A stretch of 54,124 bases of DNA from Hamadaea sp. (lineage in GTDB: Bacteria; Actinomycetota; Actinomycetes; Mycobacteriales; Micromonosporaceae): contig NZ_JABFVK010000039.1 of assembly GCF_013362815.1 (NCBI RefSeq), positions 1-54,124 of the forward strand, written 5' to 3'. The position numbers and the translations under genes were made by a program. Each line of letters opens with the position of its first letter. Position 1 is the stretch's first letter. The notes beneath the pieces are model-generated. The model saw nothing but the letters and a program-made list of their open reading frames with translations. It was not told where the DNA came from and ran no database searches. Of this stretch, positions 7,749 to 17,103 are shown piece by piece.

Positions 7749-8563
7749 CACGACACCGTCATTGGCTCAAAACCACGCTCGGGCTGCTCCTCACCGCGAT
7801 CATGCTTTTCCCGGTCTACTGGATGATCAACGTCTCGTTCACCCGGCCCGAACACATGCGCAAGAGTCCGCCCGATTGGTTCCCCGTCGACGGTACGCTC
7901 GACGGTTATCGAACGGTTCTGCACGACCAACTGCCTTATCTGGGCACGAGTCTGTTCGTCGGGATCGGCACTGTCGTCCTCACCGTCGTCGTTTCGGCAC
8001 CCGCGGCGTACTCGTTGGCCAAGCTGAACCCGCGCGGAGGCCGAGCCTTGAGTTTTGTTCTGCTGGTGGCCCAGATGATTCCCGGCATCATCATGGCGAT
8101 GGGCTTCTATGCGATCTATCTCAACCTCGGGCTGCTCAATACCGTGGGTGGCCTGATCGTGGCCGACTCCACCCTCGCCGTGCCGTTCGCGGTCCTGATC
8201 TTCACCACGTTCATGACCGGCATCCCGGACGAGATCATGCAGGCCGCGAAGGTCGACGGCGCGGGGCCCTGGCGCACTTTCCGGTCCGTCGTGCTGCCGG
8301 TCAGCCGTAACGCGACCATCACCGTGTCGCTATTCGCCTTCCTTTGGGCGTGGTCGGATTTCGTTTATGCCAGCACTTTGGACAGTGGTGGCAATCAGCG
8401 TCCCATCACTCTGGGCATCTACCACTACATAGGCAACAACAATCAGGAGTGGAACGCGATCATGGCGACTGCGGTGGTCGCCTCGATTCCGGCCACGATC
8501 CTGCTCGTCCTCGCCCAGCGATACGTCGCCGCCGGGGTCACCTCGGGCGCGATCAAGGACTAG
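7745..8563 (+). CDS. Sugar ABC transporter permease (MalG type)
   Basis: 272-residue second permease of the importer with six predicted membrane segments. The EAA-type loop reads EIMQAAKVDGAGPWRTFRSV at about 162-181. The ATG at 7745 overlaps the previous stop as ATGA, so the two permeases are translationally coupled. The glycosidase gene starts 13 bp after the stop. No ATPase gene is in the operon. In actinomycetes CUT1 importers often share the MsiK ATPase encoded elsewhere, which is the likely arrangement here. Confidence 0.93.
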   Translation: MTRHRHWLKTTLGLLLTAIMLFPVYWMINVSFTRPEHMRKSPPDWFPVDGTLDGYRTVLHDQLPYLGTSLFVGIGTVVLTVVVSAPAAYSLAKLNPRGGRALSFVLLVAQMIPGIIMAMGFYAIYLNLGLLNTVGGLIVADSTLAVPFAVLIFTTFMTGIPDEIMQAAKVDGAGPWRTFRSVVLPVSRNATITVSLFAFLWAWSDFVYASTLDSGGNQRPITLGIYHYIGNNNQEWNAIMATAVVASIPATILLVLAQRYVAAGVTSGAIKD

Positions 8564-8576
8564 GAACGGAACTTTG

Positions 8577-10322
8577 ATGACAATCGCCTCCCCGACGTTC
8601 ACCGTCCAGGAGATCCCCTTCAGCTACCACGGGTCCTGGCTCGACATCTCGCCAGTGATCGCGAAACACACCTACGCCGACGACCTTCATCTGGTCTCGC
8701 ACCAGACCGGCCTGCACGCGGTCCTCCGGCTCGTGCCCACCGACGGCCACCGCCGGGTCGAGGCCGCGGTCAGCGCAAACCCCGCGAGGCTCGGCTGGGT
8801 CCATCAGCGTGGGCGCGTCGAGGCCGCGTTCGAGTCTGCCGACACCATACGAGTACGCGGAAAGGGGCTGGGCCTGATTCTGCGATCGGCTGACGCGCAG
8901 CTGACCCCGTTCAGCGGGATCTACCTGTATCGGGACCCAGTCGCCGGCGCGTACGTGTTCACCAGTTATGAGACCGGGCGGCGGTATCGGGTCACGGTGC
9001 TGTCGGGGCAGGTGACGGTCAGCGGCGCGGAGGCGCTCGGCACGGCCGAACGAGAACTCACGTTCCCCGCCGACACGCCTTGGGAGATCGCGATCGAGGA
9101 ACTGGACAACGCGCGCTCTCCTTATTCATATGCCCGCGACTTCGATGACGTCGCGGCCGCGGCAGCTGAGGCGTTCACCGCGTTCGCCGATGCGATCGCG
9201 CCCTGGCGTGGGCCCGGTACGCCCGCCGCCGAACTGGCCGCCTACGTGCTCTGGTCGGCGACCGTACGCCCGGCCGGCTTCCTGAAGCGCCCCGCCGTCC
9301 TCATGTCCAAGCATTGGATGGACAAGGTGTGGAGCTGGGATCACTGCTTCAACGCCATCGCGCTCGCTGCTGGCGTACCGGAGTTGGCGTGGCACCAGTT
9401 CCGCCTGCCGTTCGACCATCAGGACCCCGCCGGCGCGATCCCGGATTCGGTCGCCCACTCGGAGGTCCTCTACAACTTCGTCAAACCACCCGTCCACGGC
9501 TGGGCCCTGCGGCTGGTGCGTGACCGGCTGGGCGCCGAGCTGCCCCGGGAGCAGCTGATCGAGGTCTACCACGAACTGTCGGCGTGGACCTCGTTCTGGC
9601 TCGACGCCCGCTGCGCCCCGGCAGCGGAGCTTCCCCATTACCAGCACGGCAACGACTCCGGCTGGGACAACGCCACCACCTTCGACGCCGATCGGGTGGT
9701 GGAAACCGCCGACCTGGCCGCCTTCCTTACCCTCCAACTGCGTACGCTCGCCGGCCTCGCCGGAGAACTCGGCGACCACGAAGCGGCCTCGGATTGGGCC
9801 CGCCGAGCGTCGGACCTCCGCGATGCGATGCTCCGGGAACTGTGGAACGGAACCGAGTTCGTCACCCGCGCGGTCGCCTCCGGCACCACCCGGACGACGG
9901 CGAGCTTGCTCGATCAGCTGCCGATCGTGCTGGGCGAAGACCTGCCGCCGCCGGTCGCGGAGGCGCTCGCCGACCGCGTCAAGGCCCACCTCACCCGGTA
10001 CGGGCTGGCCACCGAGCTGCCACAGTCCGACGCATACCAGCCCGACGGATACTGGCGCGGACCCATCTGGGCCCCGGCCACCCTGCTGATCGAGGACGGC
10101 CTGCGCCGAGCCGGCTTCGTCGAGCTCGCCGACGAGGTCAGCACCCGATTCCGGCAGCTGTGCGAGAGCTCCGGATTCGCCGAGAACTTCGATGCTCTGA
10201 GCGGTGAAGGGCTCCGCGATCGTGCGTACACGTGGACCGCCAGTGTCTATCTGATCCTCGCCGCGGACAGTGCCCGCCGGGTGTCGGACCTCCGCCACGC
10301 GATGCTCCGTCTTGACGATTAG
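8577..10322 (+). CDS. (alpha/alpha)6-barrel glycosidase, GH63/MGH1-like
   Basis: 581-residue protein with no signal peptide, so probably a cytosolic enzyme acting on the imported oligosaccharide. ATG at 8577 follows GGAACGGA. Residues 1-190 form a beta-rich N-domain; the helical barrel from about 195 contains SKHWMDKVWSWDHCFN, HGNDSGWDNATTF and DGYWRGPIWAP. The last three are hallmarks of the GH63/amylo-1,6-glucosidase-like group (MGH1-like). Being last in the operon after the permeases, it fits an oligosaccharide-trimming role. The linkage cut cannot be read from the sequence. Confidence 0.82.
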   Translation: MTIASPTFTVQEIPFSYHGSWLDISPVIAKHTYADDLHLVSHQTGLHAVLRLVPTDGHRRVEAAVSANPARLGWVHQRGRVEAAFESADTIRVRGKGLGLILRSADAQLTPFSGIYLYRDPVAGAYVFTSYETGRRYRVTVLSGQVTVSGAEALGTAERELTFPADTPWEIAIEELDNARSPYSYARDFDDVAAAAAEAFTAFADAIAPWRGPGTPAAELAAYVLWSATVRPAGFLKRPAVLMSKHWMDKVWSWDHCFNAIALAAGVPELAWHQFRLPFDHQDPAGAIPDSVAHSEVLYNFVKPPVHGWALRLVRDRLGAELPREQLIEVYHELSAWTSFWLDARCAPAAELPHYQHGNDSGWDNATTFDADRVVETADLAAFLTLQLRTLAGLAGELGDHEAASDWARRASDLRDAMLRELWNGTEFVTRAVASGTTRTTASLLDQLPIVLGEDLPPPVAEALADRVKAHLTRYGLATELPQSDAYQPDGYWRGPIWAPATLLIEDGLRRAGFVELADEVSTRFRQLCESSGFAENFDALSGEGLRDRAYTWTASVYLILAADSARRVSDLRHAMLRLDD

Positions 10323-10337
10323 GCGGTGACGTGGTGG

Positions 10338-10365
10338 TTCGGCTGCGATGATGGCCTGGGATAAT
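10338..10365 (+). promoter_or_regulatory. Possible promoter of the DEAD-box helicase gene
   Basis: TTCGGC (10338-10343), a 16-bp gap and GATAAT (10360-10365), about 30 bp before the ATG at 10395. The -35 match is weak. Confidence 0.4.
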
Positions 10366-10394
10366 CCCTGTTGACGTCTACAGGGTGGGAGTTG

Positions 10395-12086
10395 ATGGCG
10401 ATGAGCCCGTCGGAGGAGGCGGCGTCCTTCACCGGCCTGGCCTTGCGTTCGGAGCTGCTCAAGGCGCTGGCGGATCTCGGCTACGAGGAACCGACGCCGA
10501 TCCAGCGCGCGTCGATTCCGCCGATGATGGCCGGTAACGATGTGCTGGGCCAGGCAGCCACCGGCACGGGCAAGACTGCCGCGTTTGCGCTACCGATCCT
10601 GCAGGGCCTCGCCGACGGCGAACGGGGCGTCAAACCGGCGGCGCTGGTGCTGGTGCCCACTCGGGAACTCGCCGTCCAGGTCTCCCAGGCGTTCCACCGC
10701 TACGGTCGAGACCTGGGCGTCCGGGTGCTGCCGATCTACGGCGGTCAGCCGATCGGGCGGCAACTCCAGACGCTGCGGCAGGGCGTCGACGTCGTCATCG
10801 CCACGCCGGGCCGGGCCATCGACCACATCAACCGCGGAACGCTGGACCTGAGCGAGGTCTCGACGGTAGTGCTGGACGAGGCCGACGAGATGCTGGACAT
10901 GGGCTTCGTCGAGGACATCGAGGCGATCCTCGACGAGACCAGCGACCAGCGCCAGACCGTCCTCTTCTCCGCCACCATGCCGGCGCGGATCGGCACGCTC
11001 GCCCGGCGCTACCTGCGCGACCCGGTACGCATAGAGATGGGTCGGCACGAAACCACCCGGGGCGAGGCCCCGAAGGTCCGCCAGAGCGCGTACATGGTGA
11101 GCCGGGCGCACAAGGCAGCCGCGTTGGGCCGGATTCTGGACACCGAGTCCCCGGCGGCGGCGATCGTCTTCTGCCGTACGCGTGAGGAGGTCGACCAGCT
11201 CACGGAGACGCTAAACGGTCGCGGGTATCGCGCGGAGCCGCTGCACGGCGGGATGAGCCAGGATCAGCGCGACCGGGTGATGGCCCGGCTGCGGGCGGGC
11301 ACCGCCGATCTGCTCATCGCCACCGACGTCGCGGCGCGGGGTCTCGACATCGACCTTCTTACCCACGTGATCAACTACAACGTGCCCTCGGCGGCCGAGG
11401 CGTACGTGCATCGCATCGGTCGCGTCGGGCGCGCCGGCCGCGAAGGCGTGGCGATCACCCTGGCCGAGCCGCGTGAGCACCGCATGCTCAAGACGATCGA
11501 ACAGGCCACCAAGCACCGCTTCACGATCGAGAAGCTGCCCACTGTCGCGGACCTGCGAACCCGGCGGCTGGAGATGACGCGCGCCGCCCTGCAGGAGATC
11601 CTGGTGGCCGGTGACCGGCTCGAGCGGTTCCGCGTCGTCGTCGAGTCGCTCGGCGACGAGTTCGACATCGTCGACATCGCTCTCGCCGCGGTGCAACTCG
11701 CGCATGAGTCCACCGGGAACGAGATCGACGAGGAGGAGATCCCCGAGTACTCCGACGACATCGGCCGCAAGGCACGTCGCGACGAACCGGAACGACGTGG
11801 CGGCAAGGGCGTCAACCGCTCGGCCGGAGGCACCGTCAAGCTGTTCTTCGGCCTCGGACGCCGGGCGAACATCCGTCCGCAGGACATCGTCGGCGCGATC
11901 GCCAACGAGGCGGGACTGAAGGGGCGCGACATCGGGGCGATCGAGATCACGGACCGCTTTTCGCTGGTCGAGGTGCCTGCCGGGGCAGCCGACGACGTGA
12001 TCAGGGCCCTTCGCGACAGCACTGTCAAGGGTAAGAAGCTCGTCGTGAGACGGGAGTCGTTCGCCGCGCGCAAGCGCACCAAGTAG
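10395..12086 (+). CDS. deaD: DEAD-box ATP-dependent RNA helicase (DeaD/CsdA type)
   Basis: 563-residue cytosolic RNA helicase, probably for ribosome assembly or cold/stress RNA unwinding. All motifs are present in order: Q motif (F..GL, PTPIQ), motif I ATGTGKT, Ia PTRELA, Ib TPGR, II DEAD, III SAT, IV IVFCRT, V TDVAARGLDID and VI HRIGRVGRAGR. The C-terminal part has the DbpA/CsdA RNA-binding fold (VKLFFGLGRRANIRPQDIV to the end), after an acidic linker (IDEEEIPEYSDD). Starts at 10395 and 10401 are both possible, since GGGTGGGAG lies 3 or 9 nt upstream. It is a single-gene unit convergent with the next gene, only 2 bp away. Confidence 0.93.
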   Translation: MAMSPSEEAASFTGLALRSELLKALADLGYEEPTPIQRASIPPMMAGNDVLGQAATGTGKTAAFALPILQGLADGERGVKPAALVLVPTRELAVQVSQAFHRYGRDLGVRVLPIYGGQPIGRQLQTLRQGVDVVIATPGRAIDHINRGTLDLSEVSTVVLDEADEMLDMGFVEDIEAILDETSDQRQTVLFSATMPARIGTLARRYLRDPVRIEMGRHETTRGEAPKVRQSAYMVSRAHKAAALGRILDTESPAAAIVFCRTREEVDQLTETLNGRGYRAEPLHGGMSQDQRDRVMARLRAGTADLLIATDVAARGLDIDLLTHVINYNVPSAAEAYVHRIGRVGRAGREGVAITLAEPREHRMLKTIEQATKHRFTIEKLPTVADLRTRRLEMTRAALQEILVAGDRLERFRVVVESLGDEFDIVDIALAAVQLAHESTGNEIDEEEIPEYSDDIGRKARRDEPERRGGKGVNRSAGGTVKLFFGLGRRANIRPQDIVGAIANEAGLKGRDIGAIEITDRFSLVEVPAGAADDVIRALRDSTVKGKKLVVRRESFAARKRTK

Positions 12087-12088
12087 AT

Positions 12089-12421
12089 CTATGCCTGCGA
12101 GCCGGCTCCTCTGGAACGGGCCAGCATGCGCCCGGCCGCCTCGATCCCGGTGAGCGCCGCTCCGTAGGCGGCGACCTCCCGCTGGAAATGCTCGACCTTG
12201 CTGTTCCAGAAGGCGAGTTCCGGATGCAGCTTCTTCCGGTCCTGGTAGGAGATCATGTCGGCTTCGGGCGTGATGCCCTGGCGGAGGCACAGGTCATCGA
12301 AGTGGGCTTTCGCGGCGTCGTAATTCTGGCTCATGTGGAGCAGGGCTCGCTCGGCCTGGATGAGCTTGTCCTGAAGGTACTCGACATAGTCCCGGGTGAT
12401 CGGTGCAATGGCAGAAGTCAT
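12089..12421 (-). CDS. Small helical protein of unknown function
   Basis: 110-residue soluble protein, not recognised. ATG at 12421 is preceded by AGAGG at 5 nt. The sequence is almost wholly helical, with likely coiled-coil stretches (VEYLQDKLIQAERALLHM at about 12-30 and FWNSKVEHFQREVAAYGAAL near 70-90). It ends 2 bp from the helicase stop, so the two genes must share any termination signal. No signal peptide or membrane segment is present. Confidence 0.6.
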   Translation of the reverse strand: MTSAIAPITRDYVEYLQDKLIQAERALLHMSQNYDAAKAHFDDLCLRQGITPEADMISYQDRKKLHPELAFWNSKVEHFQREVAAYGAALTGIEAAGRMLARSRGAGSQA

Positions 12422-12635
12422 GCCAACCTCTACCCCCGCCCGTCCGCTGCCATGCACCGAAAAACGGCGACTCGCCGGGTGCTGCACCGTTGCGCCGGAT
12501 CAGGGTTCCGGGTCGAATCTTGGGCGAAGATTCGCCACAGATCCATGATCCGGCGCTGAAGCAGACGTTCTACGCAAGCGCCGTCTGGAATCGTCGTCTT
12601 GGTTAGTTGCGCCTACTGCCCGACGACCTCCTGAG

Positions 12636-13235
12636 TCAGCGATATCCGGCCAGCTCCATCAGCCGGACCGTGTCGTGGAATCCCTCTATGCAGGCGGTTA
12701 GCAAATCCGGGTAGCCGCCCGGGCTGGTGCGTGCGTACTCGAGCAGGAAGTACGGGTCGAGCGCATCCGGATCGTCCAGGTGAGCCTCGACGACCTGGCC
12801 GCTCTCGGCCGACTCGAGTCGGCAGTGTTCGCCGTGCATGTGGAGGCTCCACATGACTCCGTCGACTTCGATCTCCTCCGCGTACGCCCTGCCCGCGTCG
12901 TAGTCGGCGAGGACTTGGTGGCGCAGCACACCGACAAGGCGTCCCGCTATCGCTCGGAAGTCGGCGACCAGCCGGTGCACTGTCGGCAGGAGGCTCGCCG
13001 CTTCGTCGTCGCTGATCAGCCGCAGTACGCGGAGTCGAGGCGGCTGGAAAGGCGACATGATCACGAGAACGTCTGCTGGGAGCGACATCTTCAGGCGGCG
13101 AGCGATGTCGGAGGCGGTGGAGGGGTCGGTGCCCTCGTCGAGGACGTAACTTGCCCCATGTCCGCGCTGCACTAGCCGGGACAACTGCTCGGTGGTCGGG
13201 AGGTCTGCCACGCTGCGGGAGCGTACTCCCCGCAC
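12636..13235 (-). CDS. Unrecognised soluble protein
   Basis: 199-residue alpha/beta protein with no signal peptide or membrane segment. The GTG at 13235 has no ribosome site; an internal GTG at 13211 is an alternative. Features include PADVLVIMSPFQPPRLRVLRL at about 53-73 and an acidic beta-rich C-terminal half with WSLHMHGEHCRLES at about 128-141. Codon use (G/C third positions) supports real coding. It stands alone, with no related neighbours. Confidence 0.55.
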   Translation of the reverse strand: MRGVRSRSVADLPTTEQLSRLVQRGHGASYVLDEGTDPSTASDIARRLKMSLPADVLVIMSPFQPPRLRVLRLISDDEAASLLPTVHRLVADFRAIAGRLVGVLRHQVLADYDAGRAYAEEIEVDGVMWSLHMHGEHCRLESAESGQVVEAHLDDPDALDPYFLLEYARTSPGGYPDLLTACIEGFHDTVRLMELAGYR

Positions 13236-13361
13236 ATGGTGCAGCTAATTCAGTGGGCCGAGGCGCATCAGCACCCCGGCCCTCCGAAGGTGCTCTTTCG
13301 AGGGACGTCAGCGGTGCGGTTGCGGCGGTTCGACTGCGGTTCCCGGCGGTTCGGGGCCGGT

Positions 13362-14756
13362 CTACTTCGCAGCGGCCAGCGCGCCGCCGGAGACGGGCAG
13401 GCCGCCGGTCGGGGTGACCATGGGCACGTGGAAGGTCGTGCCGCTCGGTGCGGTGGCGACCGGGATGACCGGGTACGCGTTTCCACCGGCCAGGATCGAC
13501 GTCGAGATGTAGTCGCCGAACATGCGTCCCTGGGAGGTGTTCGGCAGCCAGGCGAGCGTCATCGGCCCGGCGATCTGGGTCGGCGCACTCCAGGTGCTGC
13601 CGCCGTTCGTCGAGGAGATGAAGCCGACCGACAGCTGGCAGGTCGCCGCCGTGCACGAGGCAGTTGGGTAGAAGTAGTACGTCACTCCGACTCGTGCCGT
13701 CGATCCCGAGGTCGACTTGTCCACGGCGATGCCCGGAGCGAAGTGGTCGACCGTGCTGGTCGTGGCGTCGATCGGGAGGCGGATCGGTGCGGCCCACGTC
13801 GTTTCGCTGGTGGACTTGGAAAGCACTATGTCGTTGCTGGGACAGCCGGAACGGAACCGGCAGTCGGCCCACACGACATAGGCGGTGCCGGCTCCGTCGA
13901 TCTCGGCCGACGGAAGCGGCGATTCGCGGAGGCTCCCGGCGACCGTATGGTGGCTGACCGTGGAGATCTGCACCGTCGATCGCCAGCTGACTCCGCCGTC
14001 GGTCGAGCGGAACGAGCGGATCGCCGACGACGACGTGGACCGGTAGGGGACGAGTACGGTGCCGTTGGGGCGTACGACTGGCTGCCCGCCGAGACCGGTT
14101 GCGCCGCCACTGGGTGCGAGCGCCGCGCCCCAGGCGAGGCCGCCGTTCGTGGAGGTCTTCATCCGGATCGAGTTACCGCTGACGATGTCGTACTGCGTGT
14201 AGCAGTTGCCGTAGAACGGGCTGGCGGCAGTGTTGTCGCAGACGATCCAGTTCTTGTCGAGATCGCCCGTCGCGGTGACGATCGGATTGCTCCAGGTCAA
14301 CCCGCCGTCGGTGGACCGGCTCGTGAGCACGTCGGCGCCGCTGGCGGTGATGCCCAGGGACGAGATGAGCCAGACGTTGTCCTGCGCGTCGTACGCCACG
14401 GCTGGGTCGCTGACCTGGCCGTACGATCCGGCGGGTACGCCGTTGGGGGTGATCCCGGGCAGGAATCCGTTGGTCCAGCTGACACCGCCGTTGGTGGAGG
14501 TCGCCCAGCCGATGTTCGACGAGCCGCCGCCGAAGACCCGGCCGGTCTGGAACGCCGAAATGATGGTGTTGCCGAACTGGAAGGTGTCCGGTTCGACTTC
14601 CGTCTGATGTTGGGCCTGCGCGTCGGTGAACGGGTCGTTGCTGACCTGAGCCACGGGCACGTTCGCCGCGGCTGGGGTGCTGAAGAGCAGTACGATCGCG
14701 GTGGCGATCGGCACGCTGAGCGCGCCGAGGCGCGCGGAGCGGATGGACAGGCGCAT
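13362..14756 (-). CDS. Secreted Asp-box (BNR-repeat) sialidase-like beta-propeller protein
   Basis: 464-residue exported protein. The ATG at 14756 follows GAGAGGGGG at about 6 nt, and in-frame sequence further upstream is rejected. The signal peptide covers about 1-30, ending PAAA. The mature part carries at least four Asp-box turns, STNGGVSW, STDGGLTW, STDGGVSW and STNGGSTW, marking a sialidase-fold propeller. Catalytic Arg triads of true sialidases were not identified, so enzyme activity is uncertain. It is the first of several exported proteins in this block; a TGACAA dyad lies about 280 bp upstream. Confidence 0.82.
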   Translation of the reverse strand: MRLSIRSARLGALSVPIATAIVLLFSTPAAANVPVAQVSNDPFTDAQAQHQTEVEPDTFQFGNTIISAFQTGRVFGGGSSNIGWATSTNGGVSWTNGFLPGITPNGVPAGSYGQVSDPAVAYDAQDNVWLISSLGITASGADVLTSRSTDGGLTWSNPIVTATGDLDKNWIVCDNTAASPFYGNCYTQYDIVSGNSIRMKTSTNGGLAWGAALAPSGGATGLGGQPVVRPNGTVLVPYRSTSSSAIRSFRSTDGGVSWRSTVQISTVSHHTVAGSLRESPLPSAEIDGAGTAYVVWADCRFRSGCPSNDIVLSKSTSETTWAAPIRLPIDATTSTVDHFAPGIAVDKSTSGSTARVGVTYYFYPTASCTAATCQLSVGFISSTNGGSTWSAPTQIAGPMTLAWLPNTSQGRMFGDYISTSILAGGNAYPVIPVATAPSGTTFHVPMVTPTGGLPVSGGALAAAK

Positions 14757-15059
14757 GTGGCGCCCCCTCTCCGAGGGAGAAAATGCTATCGAAACCTGCC
14801 TATCAATCGATGGCGATCGACTCAATCCCTCGTCGGGGGTACGCCGGGTGTCCGGCCGGAGCGCGGGAGGAAACCGACGCGCCCCGGCCGATCGAAGGAC
14901 CTCCGCCGAGTCGCGAACGACCTGCGCTCGCAGCGCCCTACCGGTATGGCGCCAGGGCGGTGGTCCCACGCTGGCGTACCTACCTACGCCAGCGTGCGTC
15001 TCACGGTAGAACCGTCATCGCTGCCGTACCGACGGGATGACCGAATTGTCATCAGGGGT
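14757..15059. other. Long upstream region of the Asp-box protein gene
   Basis: No gene is supported. It holds the dyad GATGAC-N6-GTCATC (15036-15053) close to the preceding gene's terminator, and an A/T-richer patch at 14783-14830, just upstream of the gene, that may contain its promoter. No convincing -35/-10 pair was found. Confidence 0.45.
15036..15053. promoter_or_regulatory. TGACAA-type dyad upstream of the Asp-box gene
   Basis: GATGAC-CGAATT-GTCATC. On the minus strand it reads TGACAATTCGGTCA, close to TGACAATATTGTCA at 20072-20085, which sits upstream of a related exported-protein gene. Confidence 0.45.
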
Positions 15060-15097
15060 GGGTGCCGGGATAAGCCCTAGGGTTCGCCCCGGCACCC
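15060..15097 (-). terminator. Terminator of the secreted protein gene ending at 15104
   Basis: Perfect 10-bp stem GGGTGCCGGG / CCCGGCACCC with an 18-nt loop, starting 7 nt beyond the stop codon. Confidence 0.75.
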
Positions 15098-15103
15098 GAA
15101 GCG

Positions 15104-16750
15104 TCACGCGCAGCCGGGGTACTTGAACGATCCGATGCGGGTCTGCCAGTTGCTGCCGGTGGCTGCGTAGTACTCGGTGGTGAACCAGAACGTGCAGCCG
15201 TCGACCGGGTCGACGCTCATCTCGGCATAGTCGCCCCACCGGTTGTAGTTGCCGGTCGAGGGTGCGCCGGTGCCGGCGATCAGCGTGGTCTCGGTCTGGC
15301 CGAGGGTGCCGAGCGGGTCGGTGGCCAGGCGTCCGGCGTATCGGATGGCGGGGTTGTTCGACGAGTTCGCGGTGTTGTATCCGACCGCCATGTTGCCCTG
15401 CTTGTCGACCGCCAGCGACGGCATCCACCGGTACAGGCCGTCGGCCGGGGCGTACGTGCCCTGCTGGCGGATGGCGGGGCTGGTGGCCGCGTTGGACACC
15501 TCGTACCAGCGCACGCCTGCGGTCGAACCAGCGACGACCGTGTGCGACAACCACAGCGATGTGCCCTGCAGCTGCGCCTTGTTCATCACTCGCGGGCTGA
15601 GGCTGTCGACCTGCTCGCCGGGGGTCGGTATGCGTCCCACGCTGCTGTAGGACACGGCCAGGTTGGCGGTGTTGACGAACGTCGTCGACGCCGGGGTCGT
15701 CCAGTTCGGCGTCATGTTCCAGACGCTGATCCTGCCGCTCCAGATCGAGGCGATGACCTCCGGCCCGGTCCCGGCGGTGGTGCTGTTGGCCGGCAGCAGG
15801 CTGAAGAACGACGAGCCGGTCGTCACGTGCAGGACTTGCAGCGATGCCGAGCCGAGCGTGCTGCGACGCAACGCGTACACGCCCGAACCGACATAGCTGT
15901 TGTGCCGGAAGTTGTTCGTGGTGAAGTAGACCGCGTCCGGGCCGGAGCCGAATTTCGGATAGTCCGGGAACTGGCCGTCACCGGCGGGCACGGAGTAGAA
16001 GGTCCACGTCGACGCGACCGGATCGGAACCGGAGGACACCGCAACGCATTCGTAGAACGGGCCCTTGGTGGAGTTGATCCAGGCGAAGTCGGCGATCACC
16101 CACTTGCCCGACGGCCCGTCGTACGCGACGGTCGGGTCGCCGCCGTTGTCGGCGTCGCACTCACTGGTGCCGCTGTTGGCGAAGAAGTCGTCGAACGTGA
16201 ACGCCGCCACCCGCGCGCCGGTCGACTTGGCGAAGATGCCGATCGACGTGTTCACCGTCTGCACGAAGTGGTTCGGGCCGACGACACCGTTCGTGTCCGG
16301 CGGCCAGCCCGCGCCCCAGTTCTGGAAATCGAGTCCGGCGACGTTGACCGTCGGGCTCGGCGCGGCCAACGCAGTCACTGCGGTCTGCACCGGTGCGGCC
16401 GGTCCGGTGCCCTGCGGGCCGGTCTCGCGCAGTTCGGTCTCCTGCCGCGGCGGGCGGCGCGTCGGCGGAGCGGCGGGTAGCTTGCGAGTGTCGATGTACG
16501 CGGAGTGCCCGGCGACGGTGAACGCCACCGGTCCCGAGCCCTTGGCGTCGGGGTCGGCGACGGCGTCCTCTTCGCCTTCCTCTTCGGCCTCTTCGCCCGC
16601 TGGGTTCGCCTTCTCGGGGTGGTCGGCCTCGTACTCGGCTTCGGTAGCCTCGCGGGAGTCCTTGTCATGGGCGGCGTACACGACGCCGCCGGTGCTCAGA
16701 GCCAGCGCGATCGCGACGGCCGCCAGCCACCTGATGCGGATCTTGTCCAC
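15104..16750 (-). CDS. Secreted beta-rich protein, paralogue of the P-domain protein
   Basis: 548 residues with no assigned function. GTG at 16750 is chosen because GGAAAG lies 8 nt upstream; an in-frame ATG at 16834 would add 28 residues. A signal-anchor segment (WLAAVAIALALSTGGVVYA, about 8-26) is followed by a very acidic stretch (about 40-65, EEAEEEGEEDA) and a Pro-rich linker. From about 150 the body aligns by eye with the gene at 17289-19901: [55 protein letters not shown]. Spaced Trp/Asp/Gly motifs suggest a propeller. The family is probably exported and cell-associated (inference). Confidence 0.75.
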   Translation of the reverse strand: MDKIRIRWLAAVAIALALSTGGVVYAAHDKDSREATEAEYEADHPEKANPAGEEAEEEGEEDAVADPDAKGSGPVAFTVAGHSAYIDTRKLPAAPPTRRPPRQETELRETGPQGTGPAAPVQTAVTALAAPSPTVNVAGLDFQNWGAGWPPDTNGVVGPNHFVQTVNTSIGIFAKSTGARVAAFTFDDFFANSGTSECDADNGGDPTVAYDGPSGKWVIADFAWINSTKGPFYECVAVSSGSDPVASTWTFYSVPAGDGQFPDYPKFGSGPDAVYFTTNNFRHNSYVGSGVYALRRSTLGSASLQVLHVTTGSSFFSLLPANSTTAGTGPEVIASIWSGRISVWNMTPNWTTPASTTFVNTANLAVSYSSVGRIPTPGEQVDSLSPRVMNKAQLQGTSLWLSHTVVAGSTAGVRWYEVSNAATSPAIRQQGTYAPADGLYRWMPSLAVDKQGNMAVGYNTANSSNNPAIRYAGRLATDPLGTLGQTETTLIAGTGAPSTGNYNRWGDYAEMSVDPVDGCTFWFTTEYYAATGSNWQTRIGSFKYPGCA

Positions 16751-16872
16751 TGTCACTGCTTTCCGGGCCGGGGGTTCGGCCCTGTCCGGGGGTGCACGCG
16801 GCGCGACCGAGATCGCACCGTAAGTACCGGTCATGTAAGCGGACCTGACCCGGCAGACATCAGTAGGCAGAT

Positions 16873-16888
16873 GGTCATCAATTTGTCA
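16873..16888. promoter_or_regulatory. TGACAA-type site upstream of the 15104-16750 gene
   Basis: On the minus strand it reads TGACAAATTGATGACC, related to TGACAATTCGGTCA (15037-15052) and TGACAATATTGTCA (20072-20085). It lies about 120 bp upstream of the start codon. Confidence 0.35.
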
Positions 16889-17066
16889 CGGCAAGGGACA
16901 TCCAATCAGGCGTATGAATGTCCTCTCGGAGTCGGGATCGGTTGGGTGGGTGACGTGACGGTTCTGTCATCCCGAGAGCCGCGAACCGTGGCCCGCCTAC
17001 GCTGGGAAGCACGTCGGGGGAGGGGTACCCTCTCGCCTGCGCCCGGCCAGGCTGTCGGCAGGAGAG

Positions 17067-17103
17067 GAGCGAGCCGCGACAGTCACAAGTCGCCGGCTCG
17101 CTC
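17067..17103. other. Strong RNA hairpin of unknown role
   Basis: GAGCGAGCC-GCGAC, an 8-nt loop and GTCGC-C-GGCTCGCTC pair over 14 bp with one bulged C. It lies about 320 bp upstream of the 16750 start and about 130 bp past the terminator of the neighbouring gene. It is too far from either gene for a simple terminator, so a leader structure or small RNA is possible. Confidence 0.4.

Noticed and set aside
8740-10298. Minus-strand open frames opposite the glycosidase
   Set aside because: They run antisense to GH63-like motifs; low-complexity Gly/Arg composition.
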